Positions 51,779 through 60,402 of a stretch of 64,000 nt of DNA are shown here, one piece after another. The stretch comes from Umezawaea endophytica (GTDB taxonomy: Bacteria > Actinomycetota > Actinomycetes > Mycobacteriales > Pseudonocardiaceae), in NCBI RefSeq assembly GCF_025061645.1, contig NZ_JANYMP010000020.1, positions 62,001 through 126,000 on the forward strand. Direction: 5' to 3'. How positions within the stretch are numbered: the first letter of the stretch is position 1; the number at the start of each line of letters is the position of its first letter. The notes below the pieces were generated by a model, which was not told where the DNA came from, searched no databases, and was given only the letters and a program-made list of their open reading frames with translations. Position numbers and translations under genes: made by a program.

Positions 51779-52483
51779 CTAGACCTTCACGCTGACGAAC
51801 TTCTTGCCGTCGAAGTTCTCCACCTCGACAGCCGCCACGTCGTCCGGGGCGATGAGGGCCGAACCGTCGAGGTTCGTGCCGTCCGCCTCCCCGGCCTTCG
51901 AGACCAGCCAACTACCAATCTCCTCGCGGTGGCCGTCCTTCGCCACGACGAACAACCGGCACTTCTCGTTCTGCGGGATCCCGCCGATGCCCGCGTTGAC
52001 CCGGACCCAGCCCGCGGCGGGCTTGACCTGGACGGTCATCCGCGCGCCGGTGTTCGGGTCCGCGAACGTGGCGACCTTCGTGCCCGCGGGTGGAGTGGCG
52101 GCCGACGACGTCGGTCCGGGCAGCGCTTCCGTGACGGGCGCGGTGCTCCGACCGACCACGACACCGCTGCCGAGCACGACCGCGGCGACGACGGCGGCCG
52201 CCGCGCCGAGTGCGAACTGCCTGCGCCGGACCGCGCCACCGCGTTCCGACCGCATCTGCCGCAGCGTGCGCTGGAGCAGCAGGTCACCGCCTTCCGGCGG
52301 TCCGTCGAGCAGCGCCTCCGGCGGAACGTCGCCGAGGTAGGCCTCCATGGTCCGCAGCTCGTCGAGCTCGGCCCGGCACTCCGGGCAGCGGGAGAGGTGC
52401 TCCTCCACGGACCGCACCTCCTGCTCGTCGAGGGCTCCCAGCACGTAGGCGCCCAGCAGTTGTGGATCGTGCTGCGTGGTCAT
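51779..52483 (-). CDS. Zinc-finger anti-sigma factor (RskA-type C-terminal domain)
   Basis: 234 residues. The N-terminal ASD has H29-L-x2-C33-x2-C36 (HLSRCPECRAEL), the zinc motif that grips ECF sigma factors. One membrane helix (about 88-110) separates it from an extracytoplasmic RskA-like domain with WVRVNAGIGGIPQNEKC, IGSWLVSKAGEADG and the final FDGKKFVSVKV. It probably traps the ECF sigma factor encoded upstream until cleaved. The ATG overlaps that sigma gene's stop (ATGA). Confidence 0.92.
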   Translation of the reverse strand: MTTQHDPQLLGAYVLGALDEQEVRSVEEHLSRCPECRAELDELRTMEAYLGDVPPEALLDGPPEGGDLLLQRTLRQMRSERGGAVRRRQFALGAAAAVVAAVVLGSGVVVGRSTAPVTEALPGPTSSAATPPAGTKVATFADPNTGARMTVQVKPAAGWVRVNAGIGGIPQNEKCRLFVVAKDGHREEIGSWLVSKAGEADGTNLDGSALIAPDDVAAVEVENFDGKKFVSVKV

Positions 52484-53031
52484 CCGGCCACCCCCTTCAA
52501 GGCCACCTGTTGTCCGGCGAACGTCTCGCGCAGGGCGCGCAAGGCGTAATGGGATCTGGATTTGACCGTGCCCGGTGGCACGCCCAGCGCTTCGGCGGCC
52601 TCCGTGACGCTGCGGCCGTTGAAGTAGATCTCCCGCAGGACGTCGCGGTGGTCCGGGGAGAGCTGGTCGAGCGCTTCGAGCACCACGACGGAGTTCACCA
52701 CCGACTCGGCGTGATCGCGTTCGATCGGAGGGGTCGTCGGCGACTCCGCGACCTCCTGCGGTCGGGCCGCCTTGGCCCTGACCCGGTCTGTCACGATGTT
52801 GCGGGCGACGGTGAGCAGCCAGCCGCGCACCGAACCCTTCCCGTTGACGAGCGCGTCGGGGTGGCGCCAGGCCCTGAGGAGGGTCTCCTGGACCACGTCC
52901 TCGGCAGCCGCCCGGTCGCCGGTCAACCGCGTCGCGTAGGCGAGCAGAGCCCGACCGTGCTCCTCGTAGAGCGATCGGATCAGCGCCTCGTCGGCCGCGG
53001 CCTCCCGTTTGCGGGACCACAGTGCCGCCAT
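52480..53031 (-). CDS. ECF-type RNA polymerase sigma factor
   Basis: 183 residues: region 2 (LIRSLYEEHGRALLAYATRL, AAEDVVQETLLRAWRHPD) and region 4 (LDQLSPDHRDVLREIYFNGRSVTEAAEALGVPPGTVKSRSHYALRALRE). It resembles the SigL/SigK group of zinc-anti-sigma-controlled factors. ATG at 53031 was chosen because GAGAGGAG is seven bases upstream; a start 11 codons earlier would also be in frame. The adjacent ZAS-type anti-sigma gene overlaps its stop, so the pair is translationally coupled. Confidence 0.93.
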   Translation of the reverse strand: MAALWSRKREAAADEALIRSLYEEHGRALLAYATRLTGDRAAAEDVVQETLLRAWRHPDALVNGKGSVRGWLLTVARNIVTDRVRAKAARPQEVAESPTTPPIERDHAESVVNSVVVLEALDQLSPDHRDVLREIYFNGRSVTEAAEALGVPPGTVKSRSHYALRALRETFAGQQVALKGVAG

Positions 53032-53122
53032 CCACCCACTCCTCTCATCAACCTGTCCAGGCACACACGGCTCCGGGGCCGCGGTGGTTCACGAAAGTGT
53101 CGAAGTACTTCCACCGATGTCC

Positions 53123-54058
53123 TCAACCGCAGGTCCGCCCCTCGTTGAGGCAGTCGGCCAACCGGGCCATGACCTCGTCGGGGAACACGTTCACGAACAT
53201 CGCGTGGTCGGTGATCGGGTCGCGGTGCTCGTCGGGGAAGCTGTCGACGGCGAACGGCCTGCCCGCGGGCACGTCGTAGGAGACCACCAGCCGCAGCCGC
53301 GGCACCGGGAACGTCGTCGGCGGGCACGCGCCGTTGGCCGCGGCGGGAACGATGTGGTCGCGGTGCGACGTGCTGTCGACGTTGCGGCCGTCCCAGCAGT
53401 TGGGGAAGTCGAACGTGCGTTGCAGCTTGCTGCCCGCCGGGCAGCGCGGGTACTTCACGGTGAACCGGTCGGCGAACCCGGAGCAGCCCCACTTGGCGTT
53501 GGCGTTCAGGCCGCCGCTGGTGGCGGCCGACGGGTTGCCGGTGATCGTCCGCAGGAACCGGGGCAGCGGCACGACCTTGCCCACCGGGCTGCCGGTGAAC
53601 GTCACGGTCACCGAGTCCGGCGACAGCACCTCGCCGGTGTTGCCGTGCACGCCCCCGCCTTCCGCGTGCGCGTCGTGGCCGACGACGTCGGTCAGCCGCA
53701 GCACGGGCCAGAAGTAGGACGACAGGTCGCCGTTCGCGCACGTGCTCGTCGCGGCGGCGAGGCTCTCGGGCGTCGAGAACGCGGTCGTGGACAGGTTTCC
53801 GACGTACTCGTGGGTGTGGTGCGCGCCGTTGGCCAGGCCCGGCGAGATGACGGCGTTGTCGGCGTTGAGGTGGCGCTCGGCGTTGCGGCCGCACGAGGAC
53901 GTGACCACGCCCGTCGACGCGTCGGGGCTCGGCGCGGGGTCGCCTGGGGAGACCTGGACCTGGTCGATGCCGACGAACAGGTCGTCCGCGGGGGTCGCGC
54001 CCGGCGTCGTGCACGCCGCCACGAGGGCGACGGCCGCGAGCGGGATCGTTCGGAGCAC
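53123..54058 (-). CDS. DUF1996 lipoprotein
   Basis: 311 residues. A signal peptide ends in the lipobox LVAAC, so the mature protein should be a membrane-anchored lipoprotein. The body matches DUF1996: GAHHTHEYVGNL, FWPVLR, WGCSGFADRFTVKYPRCPAG, CWDGRNVDSTSHRDH and a final SFPDEHRDPITDHAMFVN. Conserved Cys pairs suggest disulphides outside the cell. The family is often seen in fungi and actinobacteria; function unknown. GTG at 54058 without a strong ribosome site. Confidence 0.88.
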   Translation of the reverse strand: MLRTIPLAAVALVAACTTPGATPADDLFVGIDQVQVSPGDPAPSPDASTGVVTSSCGRNAERHLNADNAVISPGLANGAHHTHEYVGNLSTTAFSTPESLAAATSTCANGDLSSYFWPVLRLTDVVGHDAHAEGGGVHGNTGEVLSPDSVTVTFTGSPVGKVVPLPRFLRTITGNPSAATSGGLNANAKWGCSGFADRFTVKYPRCPAGSKLQRTFDFPNCWDGRNVDSTSHRDHIVPAAANGACPPTTFPVPRLRLVVSYDVPAGRPFAVDSFPDEHRDPITDHAMFVNVFPDEVMARLADCLNEGRTCG

Positions 54059-54124
54059 GGCGACAGCTAACCAACCCCCCGCGTCGACGTGTCGACTACC
54101 CCTGTCGCGGAAGATCGGCGGGAC

Positions 54125-54703
54125 CTAGTGGGGAGCGGACACCAGGACGTGGCCGTCGAGCGTTTCGACGTTGACCGCCTCCAGGTCGTCGGCGGCGACG
54201 AGTGCGGCGCCGTCGAGCGTGACGCCGCGGCCGGGTTCGCCGGTCCCGGCGATCCAGCTACCCACGACGAACCGGCCGCCGTGCACGTCGGTGACCACGA
54301 GCCAGCACCGCTCGCCCGCGCGCACGCCCTTGACGTTCACCCGCAGCCGCGACCAGCCTTCGGCGGGACTGACCACCGCGCTGATGCTGGCGCCGTTCGA
54401 GATGGCGCCGACGACGAACTCGTCGGAGTCGCCGGTCAGGTGCCTGCCGATCACCACGCCGCCCGCGAGGGCCGCGGCGAGCAGGCTCGTCGACACCACG
54501 ACGGCGAAGCTCTGGCGCCGTCTGCCCTCGCGCGCCTTCTCGTGCCGGACCCGGCCGAGGGTGCGCTGGAGCAGCAGGTCACCGCCCTCGGGACGGCCGT
54601 CGAGGGCTGCTTCGGGGGGTAGGTCGAACTCTCGGTGCATCGTCGTCTCGTTCAGCTCGAACTCCTGTGGTGACCACGGCGGCACGCGGACGTCAGCGGC
54701 CAT
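54125..54703 (-). CDS. RskA-like membrane protein without zinc-binding domain
   Basis: 192 residues, a diverged paralogue of the anti-sigma factor 2 kb away. Shared parts are PPEAALDGRPEGGDLLLQRTL, one membrane helix (about 65-90), RVNVKGVRAGERCWLVVTD, VGSWIAGTGE and the final LDGHVLVSAPH. The HxxxCxxC anti-sigma domain is absent and no sigma gene adjoins it, so it is unlikely to bind an ECF factor in the usual way. It may compete for a protease or ligand. ATG at 54703; start uncertain. Confidence 0.8.
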   Translation of the reverse strand: MAADVRVPPWSPQEFELNETTMHREFDLPPEAALDGRPEGGDLLLQRTLGRVRHEKAREGRRRQSFAVVVSTSLLAAALAGGVVIGRHLTGDSDEFVVGAISNGASISAVVSPAEGWSRLRVNVKGVRAGERCWLVVTDVHGGRFVVGSWIAGTGEPGRGVTLDGAALVAADDLEAVNVETLDGHVLVSAPH

Positions 54704-54869
54704 GACCCGGATCGATCGCGGTGGCCGCGCGGACGGGTAGTGCGCGGTTGGTGGTCATGGCCGGCCCTCCTGGACGTTTGGGGAGGCCCGCGGTTCCACG
54801 TGACCTGCATCTGGAAACGGGGCTCCCCCGAAATCGGTTCAACGGCACCCCAATCACGAGCTTTCATCA

Positions 54870-54886
54870 CAATTAAGGTTCAATTG
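54870..54886. promoter_or_regulatory. Inverted repeat upstream of the LacI gene
   Basis: CAATT-N7-AATTG in an unusually AT-rich patch, six bases before the GTG start of the LacI gene. Likely an autoregulatory operator or promoter element. Confidence 0.4.
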
Positions 54887-54892
54887 GCCACC

Positions 54893-55882
54893 GTGACGAT
54901 CACCATCCGCGATGTGGCACGCCGAGCTCACGTGTCGGTGGCGACGGTGTCGCGCGCGCTGTCCTCCCCCGACCTCGTCCGACCCGACACGAGATCACGA
55001 GTGCTGGCCGCCGCCACGGAACTCGGCTACCAGCCGAATCGCGCCGCCCGAGGCCTCATCACCGGCAAGACCGGCAACATCGGCATCGTCGTTCCCGACC
55101 TCGACAACCCGTTCTTCACCGGCATCCTGAAGGCCGTGCAGACCCGCGCGGCCCAGGCCGACTACGCGGTGTTCGTGGCGGACAGCGACGAGGACCCGGT
55201 GGCCGAGGCGAAACTCGTGCGGGCGATGGCGAAGCAGGTCGACGGCCTCCTGCTGTGCTCCCCCGGCGTGACCGACCCGCAGATCGTCCTGGCCGCCGAC
55301 ACCGCGCCACTGGTGCTGCTGAACCACCGCCTGGCGGGCGTCCCCAGCACCGTGATGGACGGCGCGGACGGCCTGCGCCAGGTCGTCGCCCACCTGGTCG
55401 CGCTCGGGCACTCGCGCATCGCCTACCTCACCGGGCCGCGCACCGCGTGGGCCAACTCCGAACGCCGCCGGGGCCTGGCCGCGGCCGTCGCGGACCACCG
55501 CGTCGACCTGGTCGAACTCGGTCCGTTCGCCCCCCGCTACGAGGGCGGCCTGCAAGCGGCCGACCTGGCGCTGGCCGCCGACGTCACCGCGATCATGGCG
55601 TACAACGACGTGATGGCCCTGGGTGTGCTGGCCCGGCTGCGGGACCGCGGCGTGTCCGTACCGGACGACGTCAGCGTCACCGGTTTCGACGACCTGACCT
55701 ACGCGTCCCTGACGGCCCCCGCGCTCACCACGGTCGCCATGCCGCTCGCGACGGCGGGCCGCACCGCGGTGAACATGCTGCTCGACTGGCTCGACACGAC
55801 CGGCGAACCGGCTCCGCACATCACCCTGCCGACGCAGATCATCGTCCGCGGCACGACCGCGCCGCCACCGGGCGGGGCGTAG
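54893..55882 (+). CDS. LacI-family transcriptional regulator
   Basis: 329 residues. HTH and hinge TIRDVARRAHVSVATVSRAL (about 3-25), then a sensor domain with DLDNPFFTGIL, ADSDEDPVAE, VAHLVALGHSRIAYLTG and TGFDDLTYASL. GTG at 54893 gives the family N-terminus; the frame is open upstream into non-family sequence. No ribosome site is visible, suggesting a leaderless message. Target and sugar unknown; no sugar genes adjoin. Confidence 0.9.
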   Translation: MTITIRDVARRAHVSVATVSRALSSPDLVRPDTRSRVLAAATELGYQPNRAARGLITGKTGNIGIVVPDLDNPFFTGILKAVQTRAAQADYAVFVADSDEDPVAEAKLVRAMAKQVDGLLLCSPGVTDPQIVLAADTAPLVLLNHRLAGVPSTVMDGADGLRQVVAHLVALGHSRIAYLTGPRTAWANSERRRGLAAAVADHRVDLVELGPFAPRYEGGLQAADLALAADVTAIMAYNDVMALGVLARLRDRGVSVPDDVSVTGFDDLTYASLTAPALTTVAMPLATAGRTAVNMLLDWLDTTGEPAPHITLPTQIIVRGTTAPPPGGA

Positions 55883-55889
55883 AGCGGCC

Positions 55890-56246
55890 CTAGCGGTCCA
55901 CCCACAGCTTCGCCAGCGCGTCGTGGGCCTCGGCCGCGGCCTCGCGCAGCTCGCGCCACTCGGCCGCCTCGCCGAGCGCGGCCTCCGTCCACAGTGGACC
56001 GGGACTGGGCGGCATGGCGTCGACGTGGTCGCCAACGCGTTCGACGAGCGCCAGCTCCTCCTCGTCCAGCAGGCCTTCCCGGTACTTGGCCTGCGCGGTG
56101 ACGACGGCGTCGTCGAGCTCCAGCACGAGTTCGTCGACGCCGACCCCGACGGAGCGGAGGTAGCGGATCTGGCGGATGGAGTCCGCGGCGACGCCGTCGA
56201 GGACGGCGAGGATCCAGCGGCGGAACTCGGTCAGGTCGTCGGGCAT
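55890..56246 (-). CDS. Hypothetical protein
   Basis: 118 residues, not recognised. Predominantly helical and acidic, with FRRWILAVLDGVAADSIRQIRYLRS near the start, ELVLELDDAVVTAQAKYREGLLDEEELALV in the middle and a C-terminal EAAEWRELREAAAEAHDALAKLWV. No membrane segment or cysteine. ATG at 56246 without a strong ribosome site. It lies alone between LacI and the acyl-CoA ligase operon. Confidence 0.7.
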   Translation of the reverse strand: MPDDLTEFRRWILAVLDGVAADSIRQIRYLRSVGVGVDELVLELDDAVVTAQAKYREGLLDEEELALVERVGDHVDAMPPSPGPLWTEAALGEAAEWRELREAAAEAHDALAKLWVDR

Positions 56247-56372
56247 GGTCAGGCGACCGTACCCGTGTCGTGCGCGGAGAACAGCAAGAACAGCCCCAGG
56301 TGTTCGGCGCGCGTCCCCCCGGACGCGCGGACACCCGAGCATGCCGCGTTGATCAACTTCGCACAACGGTGA

Positions 56373-56402
56373 CGCTGGGCACACCCGCGGGTGCGCCCAG
56401 CG
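56373..56402 (-). terminator. Terminator hairpin after the acyl-CoA ligase operon
   Basis: CGCTGGGC pairs with GCCCAGCG, extended inward by CACC/GGTG after one mismatch. It begins six bases beyond the acyl-CoA ligase stop. No U-tract. Confidence 0.65.
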
Positions 56403-56407
56403 ACGGC

Positions 56408-58162
56408 CTACGAGTAGAGGTCCTGGTACAGGCCTTCGTGGACGGTGTGGATGACCTTGCGCTTCACCTTCAGCGTCGGCGTGAGCTCACCGTCCTCCTG
56501 GGACAGGTCGCGGTCGAGGATGGTGAACCGCTTGATCTGCGAGTCCTTCACGAAGTGCGCGTTGGCCTCGTCGACGATCCCCTGCACCAGCGCGACGACG
56601 TCCGGGTGCCGGACCAGCTCCGCGTAGCTCCCGCCGATCCCCTGCTTCTCCGCCCACGGCAGCAGTTCCTCCGCGTCGAGCGTGATCAGCGCGACCAGGT
56701 ACGGGCGGCGGTCGCCGAAGATCACGGCGTGCGAGATCCACCGCGACTGGCGGAGCTGGTTCTCGACGTTGGCGGGCGCGATGTTCTTGCCGCCCGCGGT
56801 GATGATGATGTCCTTCTTGCGCCCGGTGATCCGGACGAAGCCGTCCTCGTCGACCTCGCCGAGGTCGCCGGTGTGCAGCCAGCCGTCGCGGAGGACCTCG
56901 GCGGTGGCCTCGGGGTTGCGCCAGTACCCGGCGAACAGGTGGGGGCCGTTCATCAGGATCTCGCCGTCCTCGGCGATCCGGATGTCGAGGCCGCCCACGC
57001 CGAACGCGCCCACCGAGCCGATGCGGAACCTGGCCAGGGTGTTGGTGGTGCCGACTCCGGTGGACTCGCTCATGCCGTAGCCCTCCAGCACCGGAACCCC
57101 CGCGGCGAGGAAGAAGTTCAGCACCTCCGGCGAGATCGGCGCGGCGCCGGACAGCGCTTGCCGCAGCCTGCCGCCGAACACCCCGCGCACGCGGGCGAAC
57201 ACGGCGTCCACCTGGGCGAAGGCGGCGGCCAGCTCCGGCGGGACGGGCTGCCCCGCCGCGACGAGCGCGCGGTGCTTCAGGCCGACGCCGACGGCCTGCT
57301 GCAACTGCTCGGCCGGGATGCCCGCGGTGGCGATGGTGTAGATCTTCTCGAAGATCCGCGGCACGGACGGCAGGAACGTCGGCTTCACCTCGGCCAGCTC
57401 CGGCACGATCCGCTTCGCGTCACCGCCGTAGAACGCCAGCGTCGCGCCCATGTACAGCGCGGAGAACTGGGTGATCTGCGCGAACACGTGCGCCAGCGGC
57501 AGGAACAGGTAGACCGTGTCGTCGGCGACGACGTAGGACAGCTCCTCGGTCAGGTGGCACATCGCCAGCCAGTTGCGGTGCGTCAGCACGCAGCCCTTGG
57601 GCGGCCCGGTGGTGCCCGAGGTGTAGATGATCACGCTGGGGTCGTCCGGCGACAGTCCCGCGCGCCGCGTCTCCAACTCCTCCCCGGCGGGGGTGGCCCG
57701 GCCCTCCGCCGCGAGGTCGGCGATCGTCCGGCCCTCGCCCTCGATCAGGACGACCTCGCGCAGGTCCTCGATCGCGGCCACGTCGACCTTCGCGGCCTGC
57801 GCGGCGTTCTCCGCGACCAGCAGCACCGCGCCGGAGTCGCCGAGGATGTAGGCGACCTCCTCGGGAGAGCTGCTCGCGTAGATCGGCACGACCACACCGC
57901 CCGCGGCGAGGATCGCCAGCCCCGCGGTCGACCACTCGTACCGGGTCTCGGCGAGCACGGCCACCCGGTCACCGAGCCCGACGCCCGCGAGCACCAGGCC
58001 GGAAGCCAGGTCCCCCACCGACTTCGCGACCTCGACGAAGGTCTTCTCCTGCCAGGAGTCGTCCGCTCGGTAGCGCCAGGCCACGCGGTCCTGGTGGACC
58101 TCGGCGGCCACGAACGGGAGGTCCGAGACGACGCGCGCGGAACCGACCGTGGGGACGGACAT
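56408..58162 (-). CDS. Long-chain fatty acid-CoA ligase (AMP-forming)
   Basis: 584 residues of the ANL superfamily. AMP-binding motif Y180-T-S-G-T-T-G-P-P-K-G; later GYGMSESTG, HTGDLGEVDEDGFVRITGRKKDIIITAGGKNI. The FLPLAHVFAQITQF segment and overall length match the long-chain ligase group (AMP-dependent synthetase FadD15-like). ATG at 58162 has AGGAGA upstream. It is the last gene of an operon with a molybdopterin oxidoreductase eight bases upstream, a pairing whose pathway is not clear. Confidence 0.92.
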   Translation of the reverse strand: MSVPTVGSARVVSDLPFVAAEVHQDRVAWRYRADDSWQEKTFVEVAKSVGDLASGLVLAGVGLGDRVAVLAETRYEWSTAGLAILAAGGVVVPIYASSSPEEVAYILGDSGAVLLVAENAAQAAKVDVAAIEDLREVVLIEGEGRTIADLAAEGRATPAGEELETRRAGLSPDDPSVIIYTSGTTGPPKGCVLTHRNWLAMCHLTEELSYVVADDTVYLFLPLAHVFAQITQFSALYMGATLAFYGGDAKRIVPELAEVKPTFLPSVPRIFEKIYTIATAGIPAEQLQQAVGVGLKHRALVAAGQPVPPELAAAFAQVDAVFARVRGVFGGRLRQALSGAAPISPEVLNFFLAAGVPVLEGYGMSESTGVGTTNTLARFRIGSVGAFGVGGLDIRIAEDGEILMNGPHLFAGYWRNPEATAEVLRDGWLHTGDLGEVDEDGFVRITGRKKDIIITAGGKNIAPANVENQLRQSRWISHAVIFGDRRPYLVALITLDAEELLPWAEKQGIGGSYAELVRHPDVVALVQGIVDEANAHFVKDSQIKRFTILDRDLSQEDGELTPTLKVKRKVIHTVHEGLYQDLYS

Positions 58163-58170
58163 GTCTTCTC

Positions 58171-60402
58171 CTAGTGGTGTGCGGCGGGGCTGACGGTCAC
58201 GCGAACGCCGTTGAGCACGGCGGTTCCGGACAGCGGGTCGATCCTGAGGTCGTCGGTGAGCAGGTTGACGTTCACGCCCGCGTGGGCGGTGGCGGTGGTG
58301 AGCCGGGTGCCGGGCTGGTCGTGGCCCCAGCCGTGGGGCAGGCTCACGACGCCCTCGGCGATGTCGTCGGTGACCTCCACGGCCACCTCGACCTTGCCGA
58401 CCCGTGACGCCACCTGTGCCACCCCGCCGCCGACCAGTCCGAGCCGCCGCGCGTCGGAGGTGTTGACCAGCAGCGTGCAGAGGTCCTTGCCCTTCACCAG
58501 CGCGGGCACGTTGTGCATCCAGGAGTTGTTGGTGCGCAGGTGCCTGCGGCCGACCAGGAGCAGGTCGTCGTGCCGCTCCCGCAGCGCCGCGAGGACGCGC
58601 GGGACGTCGTCGGCGATCAGGTCGGGGCACAGCTCGATCCGGCCGGACGGGGTGCGCAGCACCTCGGGGATCCGCGGCTCCAGCGGGCCGAGGTCGACGC
58701 CGTGCGGGTTCGCCAGCAGCTTCGCCATGGACAGGCCGTCGGGCACGGCGCCGAACCAGTCGCCGTAGGAACCGGTGCGGAGCTTGAGGTCCAGCAGCCG
58801 TTCCTCGCGGGTCTCGCCGACGATCGCGGACCGCAGCTCGGCGACGTCGCGGCCGTGCAACGGGCTCTTGGGGTGCTCGACCAGCTTGGTGATCTGGGCC
58901 TCGAGCTGCTGGTCGGCCACGGCGTCGAGGTCGACGTCCGGGTCGCCGCCGTTGAGGATCGCGGTGAGCCGCAGCAGGATGTCCGCCTCCGGCACCGAAC
59001 CCTCGTCCGGCGGGATCACCGGCGGGGAGAACTTGGCGACGTTGCGGACGGCGAAGCCGAGGAACGCGATGTCGTAGTGCGGTCGCCTGCTCGGCGGCGG
59101 GGGCGGCAGGATCACGTCGGCGTGCCGGGTGGTCTCGTTGAGGTACGGGTCGACGGACACCACGAAGTCCAACGTGGACAGTGCGGGGTCGAGCCTGCCG
59201 GAGTTCGGCAGGGACAGCGCGGGGTTGCCCGCGATCGTCACCAGCGCCCGCACCTGGCCCTCGCCCGGCGTCTCGATCTCGTCGACCAGCGTCACGGCCG
59301 GGAACTCGTTCGCCACCTCGGGCAGCCCGCGGACCCGGCTGTGCCAGCGGCCGGTGGTGAAGCCCTGCCCCGATCCCCGACCCCTGCCCAGGTGCGCTGG
59401 CAGCGGGAACATCGAGCCGCCCGGCCGGTCCAGGTTGCCGGTCATGATGTTGAGGACGTCCACCAGCCAGCTCGCCACGGTGCCGAAGTCGACGGTCGTG
59501 GTGCCGATCCGGCCGTACACGGCGGCTTTCGGCGCGGCGGCGAACCGGTGGGCCAGGTCGCGGATGGTCGCGGCGTCGATCCCGCACCGGTCCGCCACCG
59601 CCTCGGGGGTGAACGGCTCGACCAGCGCCCGGACGCGCGCGAGGCCGTTCACGTGCGGCGCCAGGTCGCCGAGGTCGACCAATCCGGCGGCGAACAGCTC
59701 GTTGGCCAGTGCCAGCAACAGGAACACGTCCGTGCCCGGCGTGATCGGCACGTGCTGGTCGGCCGCCGCGGCGGTCCGGCTGCGGCGGGGGTCCACGACG
59801 ACGAACGAGCCGCCGCGCGCCCGCAACGCCTTGAGCCGCTTGGGCATGTCCGGTGCGGTCCACAGGCTTCCGTTGGACGTGTACGGATCGGCGCCGAGCA
59901 GCAGCAGGAAGTCCGTGCGGTCGATGTCCGGCACCGGGATCGTGTAGATGCCGCCGTACAGCAGGCCGGACGACACGTGCTTCGGCATCTGGTCCACGGT
60001 GGACGCGGTGAACACGTTGCGGGAGCCCAAGGCCCGGCGCAGCGCGCCCGCGTACAGTCCGCCCGCCAGCGAGTGCACCATGGGGTTCCCGAGGTACATC
60101 GCCACGGCGTCGCGGCCGTGCTCGGCGATGATCGCGGTCAACCGCTGCCGCACGACCTCGAACGCCTCGGCCCAGCTCACCGGCACGTGCACGCCGTCGC
60201 GCTTGACCAGGGGGGTCGCGAGCCGGTCCGGATCGGCGTCGAGCGCGCCGAGTGAAGCGCCCTTGGGGCAGAGGAACCCGCCGCTGAACTCGTCGAGGCG
60301 GTCGCCGCGCACGCCGGTGATCCGGTCGTCGGTGATCGTCAACTCCAGGCCACAGGTCGCCTCGCACAACGGGCAGGTGGTCAGTGCGGTCCGGGTGGTC
60401 AT
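58171..60402 (-). CDS. Molybdopterin-dependent oxidoreductase
   Basis: 743 residues. The N-terminal [4Fe-4S] motif is C10-x2-C13-x3-C17-x27-C45 (FLCPKG), followed by a catalytic core of the DMSO-reductase family with VVVDPRRSRTA and NIMTGNLDRPGGSMFP. The C-terminal MopB-binding part includes RRHLRTNNSWMHN and SLPHGWGHD. No Tat signal is present, so the enzyme is cytoplasmic, resembling the formate dehydrogenase-alpha-like group used in actinobacterial catabolism. Substrate unknown. ATG at 60402 overlaps the upstream oxidoreductase stop. Confidence 0.9.
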   Translation of the reverse strand: MTTRTALTTCPLCEATCGLELTITDDRITGVRGDRLDEFSGGFLCPKGASLGALDADPDRLATPLVKRDGVHVPVSWAEAFEVVRQRLTAIIAEHGRDAVAMYLGNPMVHSLAGGLYAGALRRALGSRNVFTASTVDQMPKHVSSGLLYGGIYTIPVPDIDRTDFLLLLGADPYTSNGSLWTAPDMPKRLKALRARGGSFVVVDPRRSRTAAAADQHVPITPGTDVFLLLALANELFAAGLVDLGDLAPHVNGLARVRALVEPFTPEAVADRCGIDAATIRDLAHRFAAAPKAAVYGRIGTTTVDFGTVASWLVDVLNIMTGNLDRPGGSMFPLPAHLGRGRGSGQGFTTGRWHSRVRGLPEVANEFPAVTLVDEIETPGEGQVRALVTIAGNPALSLPNSGRLDPALSTLDFVVSVDPYLNETTRHADVILPPPPPSRRPHYDIAFLGFAVRNVAKFSPPVIPPDEGSVPEADILLRLTAILNGGDPDVDLDAVADQQLEAQITKLVEHPKSPLHGRDVAELRSAIVGETREERLLDLKLRTGSYGDWFGAVPDGLSMAKLLANPHGVDLGPLEPRIPEVLRTPSGRIELCPDLIADDVPRVLAALRERHDDLLLVGRRHLRTNNSWMHNVPALVKGKDLCTLLVNTSDARRLGLVGGGVAQVASRVGKVEVAVEVTDDIAEGVVSLPHGWGHDQPGTRLTTATAHAGVNVNLLTDDLRIDPLSGTAVLNGVRVTVSPAAHH

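Noticed and set aside
48753-51911. A 1052-codon minus-strand frame opposite the TIR-NACHT gene
   Set aside because: Antisense shadow; no start signal and composition unlike a protein. The plus strand encodes recognised domains.
56270-58174. Long plus-strand frame opposite the acyl-CoA ligase
   Set aside because: Shadow of a gene with clear ANL motifs on the minus strand.
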